Below are positions 1 through 6,586 of a stretch of 13,240 nucleotides of DNA, one piece after another. The notes beneath the pieces are model-generated. The model made no database searches, was not told the origin of the DNA, and saw nothing but the letters and a program-made list of their open reading frames with translations. Source of the DNA: DASTGO01 sp035719045 (GTDB taxonomy: Bacteria; Actinomycetota; Actinomycetes; Actinomycetales; Kineosporiaceae); NCBI GenBank assembly GCA_035719045.1, contig DASTGO010000351.1:1-13240 (forward strand), written 5' to 3'. Positions within the stretch are counted from its first letter, which is position 1. Each line of letters opens with the position of its first letter. Both the position numbers and the translations under genes were made by a program.

Positions 1-24
1 GGTGCGGTGGTGCGGGCCGACGAC

Positions 25-58
25 TCAGCGGGGGTCGAAGATCAGCGGGGGTCGAAGA
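25..58. repeat. Perfect 17-bp tandem duplication across the dioxygenase stop codon
   Basis: Two identical 17-bp units (TCAGCGGGGGTCGAAGA on the plus strand) lie head to tail at 25-41 and 42-58. The second unit holds the last codons and the TGA stop of the dioxygenase; the first repeats them just beyond the stop, in another frame. The protein sequence is unaffected. It looks like a slippage or short duplication event. Confidence 0.9.
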
Positions 59-1085
59 CCGGGACCCGGGGCTCCGGCACCGTCACCGGCGCGGGAATGT
101 CCGGGGTGGCGTACTCCAGGAAGCTGGCCGGCAGCGCCGAACCCCAGTACACCCCGGTGCCACGCTCGGCCTCGTTCCAGGTGACGGGCTCGAAGTCGGG
201 GGCCATCACCAGGAAGCTACCGGAGTACACCTCGATCCGGTTGCCGCCGGGCTCGTAGGAGTACAGGTAGAACGCCTGCGAGTTGTTGTGCTTGGACGGC
301 CCTGCCTCGATGAAGATCCCGTTCTCGCTCAGGACGTCCGCCGTACGCAGCACGTCGTCCCGGTTGTCCAGCCAGAAGGCGCAGTGGTGCAGCCGGGCCT
401 CGCCCTGCTTGACGTCCGCCACGAAGGCGACCTCGTGGTGGACCGGCGAGACGCTCATCCACGAGCCGATCTCGGTCCGGCCCTCGTCGAACACCACCTG
501 CTCGCGCAGCCGGAAACCCATCACCTCCGCGGCGAACCTGCGGTTGGCCGCGACGTCCTTGCACAGCAGGGCGAGGTGGTCCAGCCGGCGCACGGTGGCA
601 CCGCGCCCGGTGAACTTCTGCGGCAGGTTCTTCAGCGTGGAACGCAGCTCGGCCGGCGGGACGTACCGCTGCTCGTCGTAGTAGACGTCCATCGGGTGGC
701 CCTCGGGGTCGGTGAACCGGTAGCACCGGCCCCGGCCCAGACCCCCGTCCTCCCAGCCGATCCCGAGACCGGCGGCCTGCAGGGCGGCCACCCGGCGGTC
801 CAGTGCCTGCCGGCTGGTGGTCCGCCAGGACACCCGGGCCACTCCGGGGGAGCCCGCCCGGGACAGCTTGAGCGTCGAGGTGGCGTAGTCGCCGAACCCG
901 CGCAGGTAGGCGCAGTCGTCGTCGGAGTCCACGACCTCCATGCCGAGCAGGTCACGGAAGTACCAGATGCTGCGTGGCAGGTCAGGGGTCCGCAGCTCGA
1001 CCCGGCCGAGGTGGGCGATATCGAACAGCGGCTCGGGCGAGTCCGTGGCGTCGTTCAGGGATTCGTTCTCGGGCAAGGCGTTCAT
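42..1085 (-). CDS. Extradiol (meta-cleaving) ring dioxygenase, VOC superfamily, catechol 2,3-dioxygenase-like
   Basis: This 347-residue protein should open a catecholic ring next to its hydroxyls using Fe(II) and O2 in the cytoplasm. It has the two-domain vicinal-oxygen-chelate layout: an N-terminal domain (about 23-140) and a catalytic C-terminal domain (about 165-300). The catalytic half aligns by eye with XylE-type catechol 2,3-dioxygenases. The probable iron ligands are H170 (LDH), H234 (LHH) and E285 (NRIEVY). H217 (HHEVAF), H266 and Y275 match the family's second-sphere catalytic residues, with spacings 234 to 285, 266 to 275 and 275 to 285 identical to XylE as I recall it. The gene starts 30 bp after the pobA stop, with a weak GAGAGA ribosome site, so it is probably co-transcribed with pobA. 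PobA makes protocatechuate, so protocatechuate is the first substrate to suspect. Catechol or a substituted catechol remain possible. The family call is firm; the substrate is inferred from context. Confidence 0.9.
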   Translation of the reverse strand: MNALPENESLNDATDSPEPLFDIAHLGRVELRTPDLPRSIWYFRDLLGMEVVDSDDDCAYLRGFGDYATSTLKLSRAGSPGVARVSWRTTSRQALDRRVAALQAAGLGIGWEDGGLGRGRCYRFTDPEGHPMDVYYDEQRYVPPAELRSTLKNLPQKFTGRGATVRRLDHLALLCKDVAANRRFAAEVMGFRLREQVVFDEGRTEIGSWMSVSPVHHEVAFVADVKQGEARLHHCAFWLDNRDDVLRTADVLSENGIFIEAGPSKHNNSQAFYLYSYEPGGNRIEVYSGSFLVMAPDFEPVTWNEAERGTGVYWGSALPASFLEYATPDIPAPVTVPEPRVPVFDPR

Positions 1086-1115
1086 GTCGTCCGTTCTCTC
1101 GTCATCGGCGTTCGG

Positions 1116-2285
1116 TCAGTCGTCGAAGGGCATCCCGGAGTAGTTCTCTGCCAAGCCGGCGGACGCCGCTGTGGACGAGCAGACGTAGCGCAGCTGCGAG
1201 AGTTGGAGCTCGGCGTCGAAGTCGTCGCCGGAACGGTGGAGCATCGACGTCATCCACCATGAGAAGTGGGTGGAGCGCCAGACCCGGCGCAAGGCCGTGT
1301 CGGAGTAGCGGTTCGCGAGATCGTCGTTCTTCTCGTTGATCAGCCTGCCGAGGGCCCGGCTGAGCAGCCGGACGTCAGACACCGCGAGGTTGAGCCCCTT
1401 GGCGCCGGTCGGCGGGACGATGTGGGCCGCATCACCGGCCAGGAACAGCCGGCCGTGCCGCATCGGGGCGGCCACGAAGCTGCGCATCGGCGTGATGGAC
1501 TTCTCGACCACCGGGCCGGACTGCAGGCTCCAGCCGTCGAGGGCGAACCGGGTGGCCAGTTCCGACCAGACCCGGTCGTCGGACCAGTTCGCCACGTCGT
1601 CGCCCGGGTCGACCTGCAGGTACAGCCGCGACAGGGTCCGCGAGCGCATGCTGTGCAGGGCGAAACCGTGGGGGTGCCAGGCGTAGATGAGCTCGTCGGT
1701 GGACGGGGGGATTTCGGCCAGGATGCCCAGCCAGGCGTACGGGTAGACCCGCTCCCAGGTGGTCCGCAGGCCGTCGGGCATCGAGGGCCGGCTCACCCCG
1801 TGGAAGCCGTCGCAGCCGGCGATCGCGTCGCACTCCAGCACCTGGCTGACGCCCTCGGCATCGGTGAACCGGACGAACGGCCGGTCGGTGTCCAGGTCGT
1901 GCAGGGTGACGTCGGAGGCCTCGTAGCAGAACTGCTGCCCGGCGGCATCCCTGAGCTGGTCGAGGTCCCTCTGCAGTTCGGTCTGGCCGTACACGTAGAC
2001 GCTTCGGCCGCACAGCTGCTGGAAGTCCAGGTGGTGGCGCTCCCCCGGCCACTGCAGGTAGATCCCGTGGTGCTGCTCGCCCTCCCGTTGCAGCCGTTCA
2101 CCGACGCCGGCCTCGACCAGCAGGTCGACCGCGCCCTGCTCGATGATCCCGGCCCGGATCCGTGCCTCCACATAGGAACGGGAACGGCTCTCCACGATCA
2201 CCGACTCGATGCCCTGCAGGGCGAGCAGGTGGGACAGCAGGAGGCCGGACGGCCCCGCCCCGATGATGGCGACCTGGGTGCGCAC
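1116..2285 (-). CDS. pobA: 4-hydroxybenzoate 3-monooxygenase (p-hydroxybenzoate hydroxylase)
   Basis: This flavoprotein hydroxylates 4-hydroxybenzoate to protocatechuate using NAD(P)H and O2. From the GTG at 2285 it has 389 residues, close to the 394 of the Pseudomonas enzyme. It shows GAGPSG (9-14), the GCDGFHG motif (157-163) and FLAGDAAHIVPPTGAKGLNLA (281-301). With this start the substrate-site residues Y201, S212, R214, R220 and Y222 carry the same numbers as in Pseudomonas PobA as I recall it, and Y382 matches Y385. The GTG start is preferred over the ATG at 2321 because AGGGAG lies 8 nt before it and the family begins MKTQVAIIGAG, here (M)RTQVAIIGAG; the ATG has no ribosome site. It lies downstream of an IclR-type regulator in the same direction and just upstream of the extradiol dioxygenase. 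Confidence 0.96.
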   Translation of the reverse strand: MRTQVAIIGAGPSGLLLSHLLALQGIESVIVESRSRSYVEARIRAGIIEQGAVDLLVEAGVGERLQREGEQHHGIYLQWPGERHHLDFQQLCGRSVYVYGQTELQRDLDQLRDAAGQQFCYEASDVTLHDLDTDRPFVRFTDAEGVSQVLECDAIAGCDGFHGVSRPSMPDGLRTTWERVYPYAWLGILAEIPPSTDELIYAWHPHGFALHSMRSRTLSRLYLQVDPGDDVANWSDDRVWSELATRFALDGWSLQSGPVVEKSITPMRSFVAAPMRHGRLFLAGDAAHIVPPTGAKGLNLAVSDVRLLSRALGRLINEKNDDLANRYSDTALRRVWRSTHFSWWMTSMLHRSGDDFDAELQLSQLRYVCSSTAASAGLAENYSGMPFDD

Positions 2286-2293
2286 GCCGATGA

Positions 2294-2299
2294 CTCCCT
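2294..2299 (-). promoter_or_regulatory. Ribosome binding site that fixes the pobA start
   Basis: On the minus strand AGGGAG is followed by TCATCGGC and then GTG at 2285, an 8-nt spacing. Nothing comparable precedes the upstream ATG at 2321, so this site decides the start. Confidence 0.7.
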
Positions 2300-2379
2300 C
2301 CGCGGTGGACCCGACCAGCATCGGCGCCGGTCGCCGTGAGCATTAGGGAACAGGGCGCGCGCCACCTGCGCCACTCTTG

Positions 2380-2397
2380 CCTTCCGGTCAGTGGAAA
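2380..2397 (-). promoter_or_regulatory. Candidate IclR-type operator upstream of pobA
   Basis: The minus strand reads TTTCCACTGACCGGAAGG. It contains TTCC-N7-GGAA dyad symmetry, and 14 of 18 positions match a second copy at 3264-3281 upstream of the iclR-type gene. It lies about 95 bp before the pobA start and just after the regulator's stop, a suitable place for control of pobA and the dioxygenase. Binding by the neighbouring regulator is inferred. Confidence 0.45.
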
Positions 2398-2404
2398 GGC
2401 AGAG

Positions 2405-3178
2405 TCAGAGGCCGCGGGATGCCACAGCCGGTCGCAGAGAGCGACCGATTCCGGCGGCCGCGACCTGCAGGGTGGGGACCAGGCGGGCCAGATCTTTCCG
2501 GCCACTGGGCACCACGACCCCCAGGGCGGCGACCACGGCACCGCTCTCCTGCCGCACCGGGACCGCCACGGAGCAGGCGCCCAGCGTCATCTCCTCGACC
2601 GTCCGGGCATAGCCGCGACGGCGGGTCTCGGCCAGTTCCCGGCCCATCCGGCCCGGTTCGGCGATGGTGTGCCGGGTGATCCGGGACAGCCCGCCGAGCA
2701 CCTGCTCGACCACCTCCGGCGGAGCCGCCGCCAGCAGCACCTTGCCCACCCCGGTGGCATGCAGCGGCAGCCGCGTCCCGGCCCGGCTCACCACGGCCAC
2801 CGATCCGCTGCCCACCACGCTCTCCACGTACAGCGCGAGAGTCCCCTCCCGGACCGCCAGGTGCACCACATCACCCGTGGCCGCGTGCACGTCGTGCATG
2901 AACGGGGAGGCCACCTCGCGCAGCTCGTGGTGCAGCGGGGCCAGCAGCCCCAGCCGCCACAGCCTCCGGCCGATCTCGTAGCTGCCGTCGGCCCGCCGCG
3001 CCAGCGCCTGCCACGCCTCAAGTTCGGCCACCAGGCGGTGGGCGGTCGGCGGCGGGAGATCGGCACGGCGGGCGATCTGGGTGAGGGTCAGCGTCGGGTG
3101 CGCCGCGTCGAAGGCGCCGAGAACGGCCAGCGCGCGCGAGGTCACCGAACGGCCGGGCTCCCGGGCCCCACCCGCCAT
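2405..3178 (-). CDS. IclR-family transcriptional regulator, probably of the pobA operon
   Basis: This 257-residue DNA-binding regulator has the standard IclR length and two-part layout. The N-terminal winged helix-turn-helix covers about 12-75, with the recognition region near TLTQIARRADLPPPTAHRLV (31-50). The effector-binding domain covers about 80-248 and includes the family blocks GTRLPLHATGVGKVLLA (134-150) and ACSVAVPVR (201-209). The ATG at 3178 has GGAGG 7 nt upstream (3186-3190). IclR-family proteins such as PobR and PcaU commonly control 4-hydroxybenzoate and protocatechuate genes, and this one sits 119 bp upstream of pobA in the same orientation. A shared motif before both genes suggests autoregulation as well. 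The effector, and whether it activates or represses, cannot be read from the sequence. Confidence 0.93.
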   Translation of the reverse strand: MAGGAREPGRSVTSRALAVLGAFDAAHPTLTLTQIARRADLPPPTAHRLVAELEAWQALARRADGSYEIGRRLWRLGLLAPLHHELREVASPFMHDVHAATGDVVHLAVREGTLALYVESVVGSGSVAVVSRAGTRLPLHATGVGKVLLAAAPPEVVEQVLGGLSRITRHTIAEPGRMGRELAETRRRGYARTVEEMTLGACSVAVPVRQESGAVVAALGVVVPSGRKDLARLVPTLQVAAAGIGRSLRPAVASRGL

Positions 3179-3263
3179 CGCCGCACCTCCGACCTACGTT
3201 CCCGTCCGCCCGGTCCGACCGGACCCCGTTCCGCCCGCTGAGGGTAGAACAGGGCCGATCCTG

Positions 3264-3281
3264 ATTCCACTGGGCGAAAGG
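3264..3281 (+). promoter_or_regulatory. Second copy of the candidate IclR-type operator, upstream of the regulator
   Basis: The plus strand reads ATTCCACTGGGCGAAAGG, matching 14 of 18 positions of the minus-strand motif at 2397-2380, including the block TTCCACTG. It lies about 86 bp before the regulator's start codon. The two sites are in opposite orientation, which matters little for a roughly symmetric site. Autoregulation is inferred. Confidence 0.4.
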
Positions 3282-3316
3282 GTGTCCTCCACCCGGAGCT
3301 GTCCCGCACCGGGTCA

Positions 3317-3339
3317 CCGGCGGACCGATCGGCCGCCGG
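3317..3339 (-). terminator. Strong hairpin downstream of the acyl-CoA ligase gene
   Basis: CCGGCGG (3317-3323) pairs with CCGCCGG (3333-3339), and the interior CCGATCGG is itself a palindrome, giving a stem of about 9-10 bp with one bulged base. It lies about 80 bp past the ligase stop and before the regulator's promoter region. There is no U-run, which is common for actinobacterial terminators; termination is a guess from position. Confidence 0.35.
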
Positions 3340-3355
3340 CGCACCACACCCTCCG

Positions 3356-3407
3356 CACCCGGGCCACCCGTACACCCGGGCCACCAGCGACACGGGCCAC
3401 CAGCGAC
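3356..3407. repeat. Cluster of short direct repeats just past the acyl-CoA ligase stop
   Basis: CGGGCCACCAGCGAC occurs at 3377-3391 and 3393-3407, a 15-bp perfect repeat on a 16-bp period. CACCCGGGCCACC occurs at 3356-3368 and again at 3373-3385. Together they form a small degenerate array between the ligase stop and the hairpin at 3317. No function is evident. Confidence 0.75.
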
Positions 3408-3417
3408 GCCGGGGCGG

Positions 3418-4992
3418 TCAGGCCGGCGGCGACTCGCGCAGGTTCTTCCGCAGGATCTTGCCGCTGGCGTTGCGGGGCAGTGCCTCCACGACGGACAGCG
3501 AGCGCGGGATCTTGTACCGGGCCAGCCGCTCGGTGAGGAACTCACGCATCTGCTCCACCGTGAACTCCTGCCCGGGCACGAGGACGACGACGGCCCGGCC
3601 GACCTCGCCCCACTTCTCGTCCGGCACACCGATCACGGCACAGTCCAGCACCGCCGGGTGTTCGTGCAGTGCACTCTCCACCTCGGCGGGGTAGATGTTC
3701 TCCCCGCCCGAGATGATCATGTCCTTGATCCGGTCGACGACGTACACCGCGCCGTCGGTGTCCACCACGGCCACGTCCCCGGTGTGGAACCAGCCGTCGA
3801 CGAGGCTGGTCGCGGTGGCCTGCGGGTTCTGCCAGTAGCCGGCCATCACGTTCGGGCCCTGGACGACGATCTCGCCCTTCTCCCCCACCCCGACCTCGGA
3901 CCCGTCCGGCCGGACCACCTTGACGTCGGTGAAGAAGTGCGGGTAGCCGGCTGATCCGAGCTTGGTCTGTACCCGGTCGCGGTCCAGCAGCAGCGCCCCC
4001 GGGGAGGTCTCGGTCATCCCGTAGCCCTGGATGAAGCTCAGCCCACGCTCGGTGTAGGCCCGGATCAGCGGCTCGGGCACGGGAGCACCACCGCAGAGCA
4101 GGTTGCGCACCCGGGACAGGTCGACCTGCGCCCAGCGCGGGGACTGCAGGATCGAGGCGTACATCGCCGGCACACCGAACAGGCAGGTCACCCCCGCGGT
4201 CTCGATGAGGTCGACGGCCCGCTCCGGCTCGAAACCCGGCTCGATGACCACCCGGCCGCCCTTGAGCAGCGTCGGCAGCAGGCTCATGTTCAGCGCCGCG
4301 GTGTGGAACATCGGAGCGGTCACCAGGGTGACCTCGTCGTCGCGGAAATCGGCGTCCACCAGGACGTTGACCGCATTCCAGGTGATGTTCCCGTGGGTGA
4401 GGGTGGCGCCCTTCGGGCGGCCGGTGGTGCCGGAGGTGTACATGATGATGCAGACGTCGTCGAGCCCCACGGCCAGATCCGGCAACTCGGACTGCTCCGG
4501 GCCGGTGTCGCCGCCCGCACCGGCCGAGCCACCGGTGATCAGGTCCTCGTAGGCGACCAGGGCACCCTCGACCGGCGGCTGCTCCAGGGCGCCGGGCAGG
4601 GCGATCCAGTGCTTCAGGCCGACCGTCCGGGCCAGGCCGGCAGCGGCGTCGGCCACCGCCGGGGATCCGGAGCAGACCAGCGCCCGGGAGCCGGAGTCCT
4701 GCAACTGGTAGGCCAGCTCGGGAGCGGCCAGCCGGGTGTTGAGCGGCACGAACACCGCACCCAGACGCCCCAGCGCGAACAGGGTCTCCAGGAAGGTGGG
4801 GTGGTTCGGTCCCAGGTAGCCCACCCTGTCGCCGGCGCCGATCCCGAGCTCCGCCAGGCCGCGGGCCAGGGCCGCCACCCGGGACTCAAGCTCGGCGTAG
4901 GTCCACTGCTGGTCCCCGGAGACCATCGCCACCGACCGGGGGGTCTTGCGGGCCCGTCGCGCCGTCCACGACCCGATTCCCTGGTTGCGCAC
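3418..4992 (-). CDS. AMP-forming acyl-CoA synthetase (FadD / feruloyl-CoA synthetase-like)
   Basis: This 524-residue ANL-superfamily enzyme activates a carboxylic acid with ATP and joins it to CoA. It has the ATP loop YTSGTTGRPKG (185-195), GYGMTETS (323-330), GWFHTGD (400-406), the hinge region DRIKDMIISGGENIYPAEVE (420-439) and the C-terminal catalytic lysine K512 in GKILRK. The open frame extends to 5154, but the GTG at 4992 is the likely start. AGGAG lies 8 nt before it, the protein then begins (M)RNQGIGSWTARRARKTP, typical of actinobacterial relatives as I recall them, and the 54 extra upstream residues look non-homologous. The substrate is not readable: fatty acids, hydroxycinnamates and aromatic acids are all possible. 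Its position beside a 4-hydroxybenzoate block makes a phenylpropanoid acid such as p-coumarate an attractive guess. It is separated from its neighbours by 239 and 401 bp, so it is probably its own transcription unit. Confidence 0.92.
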   Translation of the reverse strand: MRNQGIGSWTARRARKTPRSVAMVSGDQQWTYAELESRVAALARGLAELGIGAGDRVGYLGPNHPTFLETLFALGRLGAVFVPLNTRLAAPELAYQLQDSGSRALVCSGSPAVADAAAGLARTVGLKHWIALPGALEQPPVEGALVAYEDLITGGSAGAGGDTGPEQSELPDLAVGLDDVCIIMYTSGTTGRPKGATLTHGNITWNAVNVLVDADFRDDEVTLVTAPMFHTAALNMSLLPTLLKGGRVVIEPGFEPERAVDLIETAGVTCLFGVPAMYASILQSPRWAQVDLSRVRNLLCGGAPVPEPLIRAYTERGLSFIQGYGMTETSPGALLLDRDRVQTKLGSAGYPHFFTDVKVVRPDGSEVGVGEKGEIVVQGPNVMAGYWQNPQATATSLVDGWFHTGDVAVVDTDGAVYVVDRIKDMIISGGENIYPAEVESALHEHPAVLDCAVIGVPDEKWGEVGRAVVVLVPGQEFTVEQMREFLTERLARYKIPRSLSVVEALPRNASGKILRKNLRESPPA

Positions 4993-5000
4993 GCTTGCGA

Positions 5001-5005
5001 CTCCT
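5001..5005 (-). promoter_or_regulatory. Ribosome binding site that fixes the acyl-CoA ligase start
   Basis: AGGAG on the minus strand is followed by TCGCAAGC and GTG at 4992, an 8-nt spacing. It supports the internal GTG over the first possible start at 5154. Confidence 0.75.
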
Positions 5006-5136
5006 GACTGTCCGAACGGCTCCGGGTGAGCCGGCGACCGCGCCACAAGGTCCGGGCGGCGGTGTCCGGCGTCGCCGCCATGATGTGATGCCCGGCACCG
5101 ATCGGCAAGTGGTGGCCCGTAATTCGTTCGACACTT

Positions 5137-5165
5137 TTCATAGCCGTCGTCCATTCATCGTTCAC
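5137..5165 (-). promoter_or_regulatory. Possible sigma70-like promoter for the acyl-CoA ligase
   Basis: On the minus strand GTGAAC (5165-5160) and TATGAA (5142-5137) are separated by 17 bp in the locally A/T-richer stretch. Both hexamers are only moderate matches to consensus. If used, the mRNA leader would be about 140 nt. Confidence 0.25.
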
Positions 5166-5230
5166 GGTTCAGCCGCAAAGTGGCACAAAGACGGCAGGGT
5201 TACCGGGGCTGATCACCCGGGTCCAGGGGG

Positions 5231-5264
5231 CCACGCATGACAGTGCACTCAGCTGTCGTCGTGG
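5231..5264. repeat. Nested inverted repeat between exchanger and ligase genes
   Basis: CCACG (5231-5235) pairs with CGTGG (5260-5264), and inside it GACAG (5239-5243) pairs with CTGTC (5253-5257). It lies about 130 bp past the exchanger stop, so it may end that transcript, or it may be a protein-binding dyad upstream of the ligase promoter. Confidence 0.4.
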
Positions 5265-5393
5265 ACCACGCCGGGAGCGAACCCCGGGCATGGGCAGGAC
5301 CCCCGCGGGCGTCACCAGGCCGCACCCGGACCAGCGATGACGTGGGCGGGCGGGGCGGCGCCCAGCGGTCGGTGCGCGGATGCCGCGGGAACC

Positions 5394-6533
5394 TCAGACG
5401 AGGACGACGAGCCCGGCGGCGAACACCAGGTACGCGCCCGCCGCACCGGTCAGCCGGAGGGCGGTCAGCCGTCCTGCCCGCATGGTGGCCAGCAGGTAGC
5501 TGATCGCCGCCATCGTGGCCAGGCCCGACAGCAGCAGCGGCCCGTCGAACCGCCACGAGGTGAACAGCAGACCCAGCCCCGAGGGCACCGTGGCCTGGAT
5601 CATCATCGCTCCGGAGATGTTCGCCAGCGCCAGGCGCGTCTTGCCCGCTCGCACCCAGATGATCGCGTTCATCACCTCGGGGAGTTCGGTGGCCACCGGG
5701 GACAGCAGCAGGGCCACCACCGCCGCGGGCAGCCCGAGCGCCGGGCCGGCCCACTCCAACTGGGCCACGAACAGCTGCGAGGCCCCGAACACGACGGCCA
5801 ACGTGATCAGGGTCTGCACCCCGACCGCCCACAGCGGCGGACGGGAGCGCGCCGGGAGCAGCTTCAGCGGTTCCAGGTCTTCCCCGCCGGCCTCGCCACC
5901 GCCACGGATCTCGTGCCAGAAGTACAGCCCGTACATGGCGAAGAACAGCAGGCCCAGCCACGGCTTGACGGCGAAGGCGACCAGCCCGAGCCCGACCTTG
6001 ACGACGAAGATCGCCAGGAACCAGACCTGGTCCCGGGCCAGCCGGTCGGTGACAGACCGCTCCAGGCCGATGCCGTGCCGACCGCCCGCCGGTCGCACGT
6101 CGGGGTCAGCCGGCCCGCCGGACCCGTCCGACCCGCCGGACCCGCCGGACCCGCCGGACCCCGGAGCCTCGACCGACCCGCCCGGCCCGGGACCGGCCGG
6201 CAAGGCGGCGAGGAGCGGACGGGCTGCGCCGGTGCGGTGGCGCAGCAGGAGCACCAGTCCGGTCACGGCGTAGGCGATCGTGGACAGCGCCAGTGGCCCG
6301 CCCATCGCCGCACCGACCCCGACATCCTTGCCCTGCTCGCCATGGTCGACGGTGACCGCGACCAGGGTCACCACGCTTTCCGGCAGGGCCGTCCCCGCCG
6401 CGGCAAGGATCGTCCCGACGGCGAGCGGGCCCACCTTGAGGGCGACGCCCAGCCATTCCACCGCGTTCACGAACCACTCGCAGGCCAGGTAGATCACCAC
6501 GGCACAGGCGACCAGCAGCAGGACGTGAACCAC
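5394..6533 (-). CDS. CaCA-superfamily cation exchanger (sodium/calcium-exchanger-like), probably riboswitch-controlled
   Basis: This 379-residue inner-membrane protein probably exports a divalent cation in exchange for H+ or Na+. It carries the two inverted alpha-repeats of the CaCA family: GTILAAAGTALPESVVTLVA (40-59) with the acidic P-E pair, and LLSPVATELPEVMNAIIWV (276-294) followed by NISGAMM (305-311). About ten hydrophobic segments are visible. Between the halves lies a loop with a GSGGSGGSGG-type low-complexity stretch (125-140) encoded by 9-bp repeats. The start is a GTG, with GAGAAGAGG ending 7 nt upstream. The leader carries a probable manganese riboswitch, which suggests Mn2+ as substrate or signal; Ca2+ is the alternative. 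It is divergent from the paaX-like gene. Confidence 0.88.
   Translation of the reverse strand: MVHVLLLVACAVVIYLACEWFVNAVEWLGVALKVGPLAVGTILAAAGTALPESVVTLVAVTVDHGEQGKDVGVGAAMGGPLALSTIAYAVTGLVLLLRHRTGAARPLLAALPAGPGPGGSVEAPGSGGSGGSGGSDGSGGPADPDVRPAGGRHGIGLERSVTDRLARDQVWFLAIFVVKVGLGLVAFAVKPWLGLLFFAMYGLYFWHEIRGGGEAGGEDLEPLKLLPARSRPPLWAVGVQTLITLAVVFGASQLFVAQLEWAGPALGLPAAVVALLLSPVATELPEVMNAIIWVRAGKTRLALANISGAMMIQATVPSGLGLLFTSWRFDGPLLLSGLATMAAISYLLATMRAGRLTALRLTGAAGAYLVFAAGLVVLV
6112..6156. repeat. Five-copy 9-bp tandem repeat encoding a Gly-Gly-Ser linker
   Basis: The plus strand reads five units of GACCCGCCG or near variants (units at 6112, 6121, 6130, 6139 and 6148; the last three identical). In the exchanger they encode a Ser-Gly-Gly run in the loop between the two halves. 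Nine-base periodicity keeps the frame, so copy number could change by slippage without breaking the gene. Confidence 0.85.
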
Positions 6534-6534
6534 G

Positions 6535-6571
6535 TGCGAACCTCTTCTCGGGTCAGGCCTCGAGGTTCGCA
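6535..6571 (-). promoter_or_regulatory. Hairpin sequestering the exchanger's ribosome binding site
   Basis: In the mRNA, TGCGAACCTC (6571-6562) is a perfect 10-bp complement of GAGGTTCGCA (6544-6535), with a 17-nt loop. The 3' arm contains the GAGG of the ribosome site, and the arm ends one nucleotide before the GTG start. This is the layout of a translational off-switch. It lies downstream of the riboswitch aptamer and is probably its output element. Confidence 0.65.
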
Positions 6572-6586
6572 GGATGCGGCGGACCC

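Larger units (their letters stand above)
4993..5393. other. 401-bp intergenic region between the cation exchanger and the acyl-CoA ligase
   Basis: No convincing gene lies here; open frames through it are GC-driven. It holds the ligase ribosome site, a possible ligase promoter (5137-5165), a CAAAG-tggca-CAAAG direct repeat near 5176-5190, and a dyad at 5231-5264. Base composition around 5120-5200 is visibly more A/T-rich than the flanking coding DNA, as expected for a promoter region. Confidence 0.6.

Noticed and set aside
2286..2321. Upstream ATG start for pobA at 2321
   Set aside because: No ribosome site before it; the extra 12 residues are absent from the family, and the GTG at 2285 gives matching residue numbering.
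288..2339. Two plus-strand open frames (288-1262 and 1266-2339)
   Set aside because: Antisense shadows of the dioxygenase and pobA with no recognisable protein sequence.
3356..3407. Short direct repeats as a CRISPR-like array
   Set aside because: Units are only 13-16 bp with 1-4 bp between them, no spacers of regular length, and no cas genes nearby.
6535..6571. Exchanger leader stem as an intrinsic terminator
   Set aside because: No U-run follows, and the 3' arm ends one base from the start codon with the ribosome site inside it, so masking of translation fits better.
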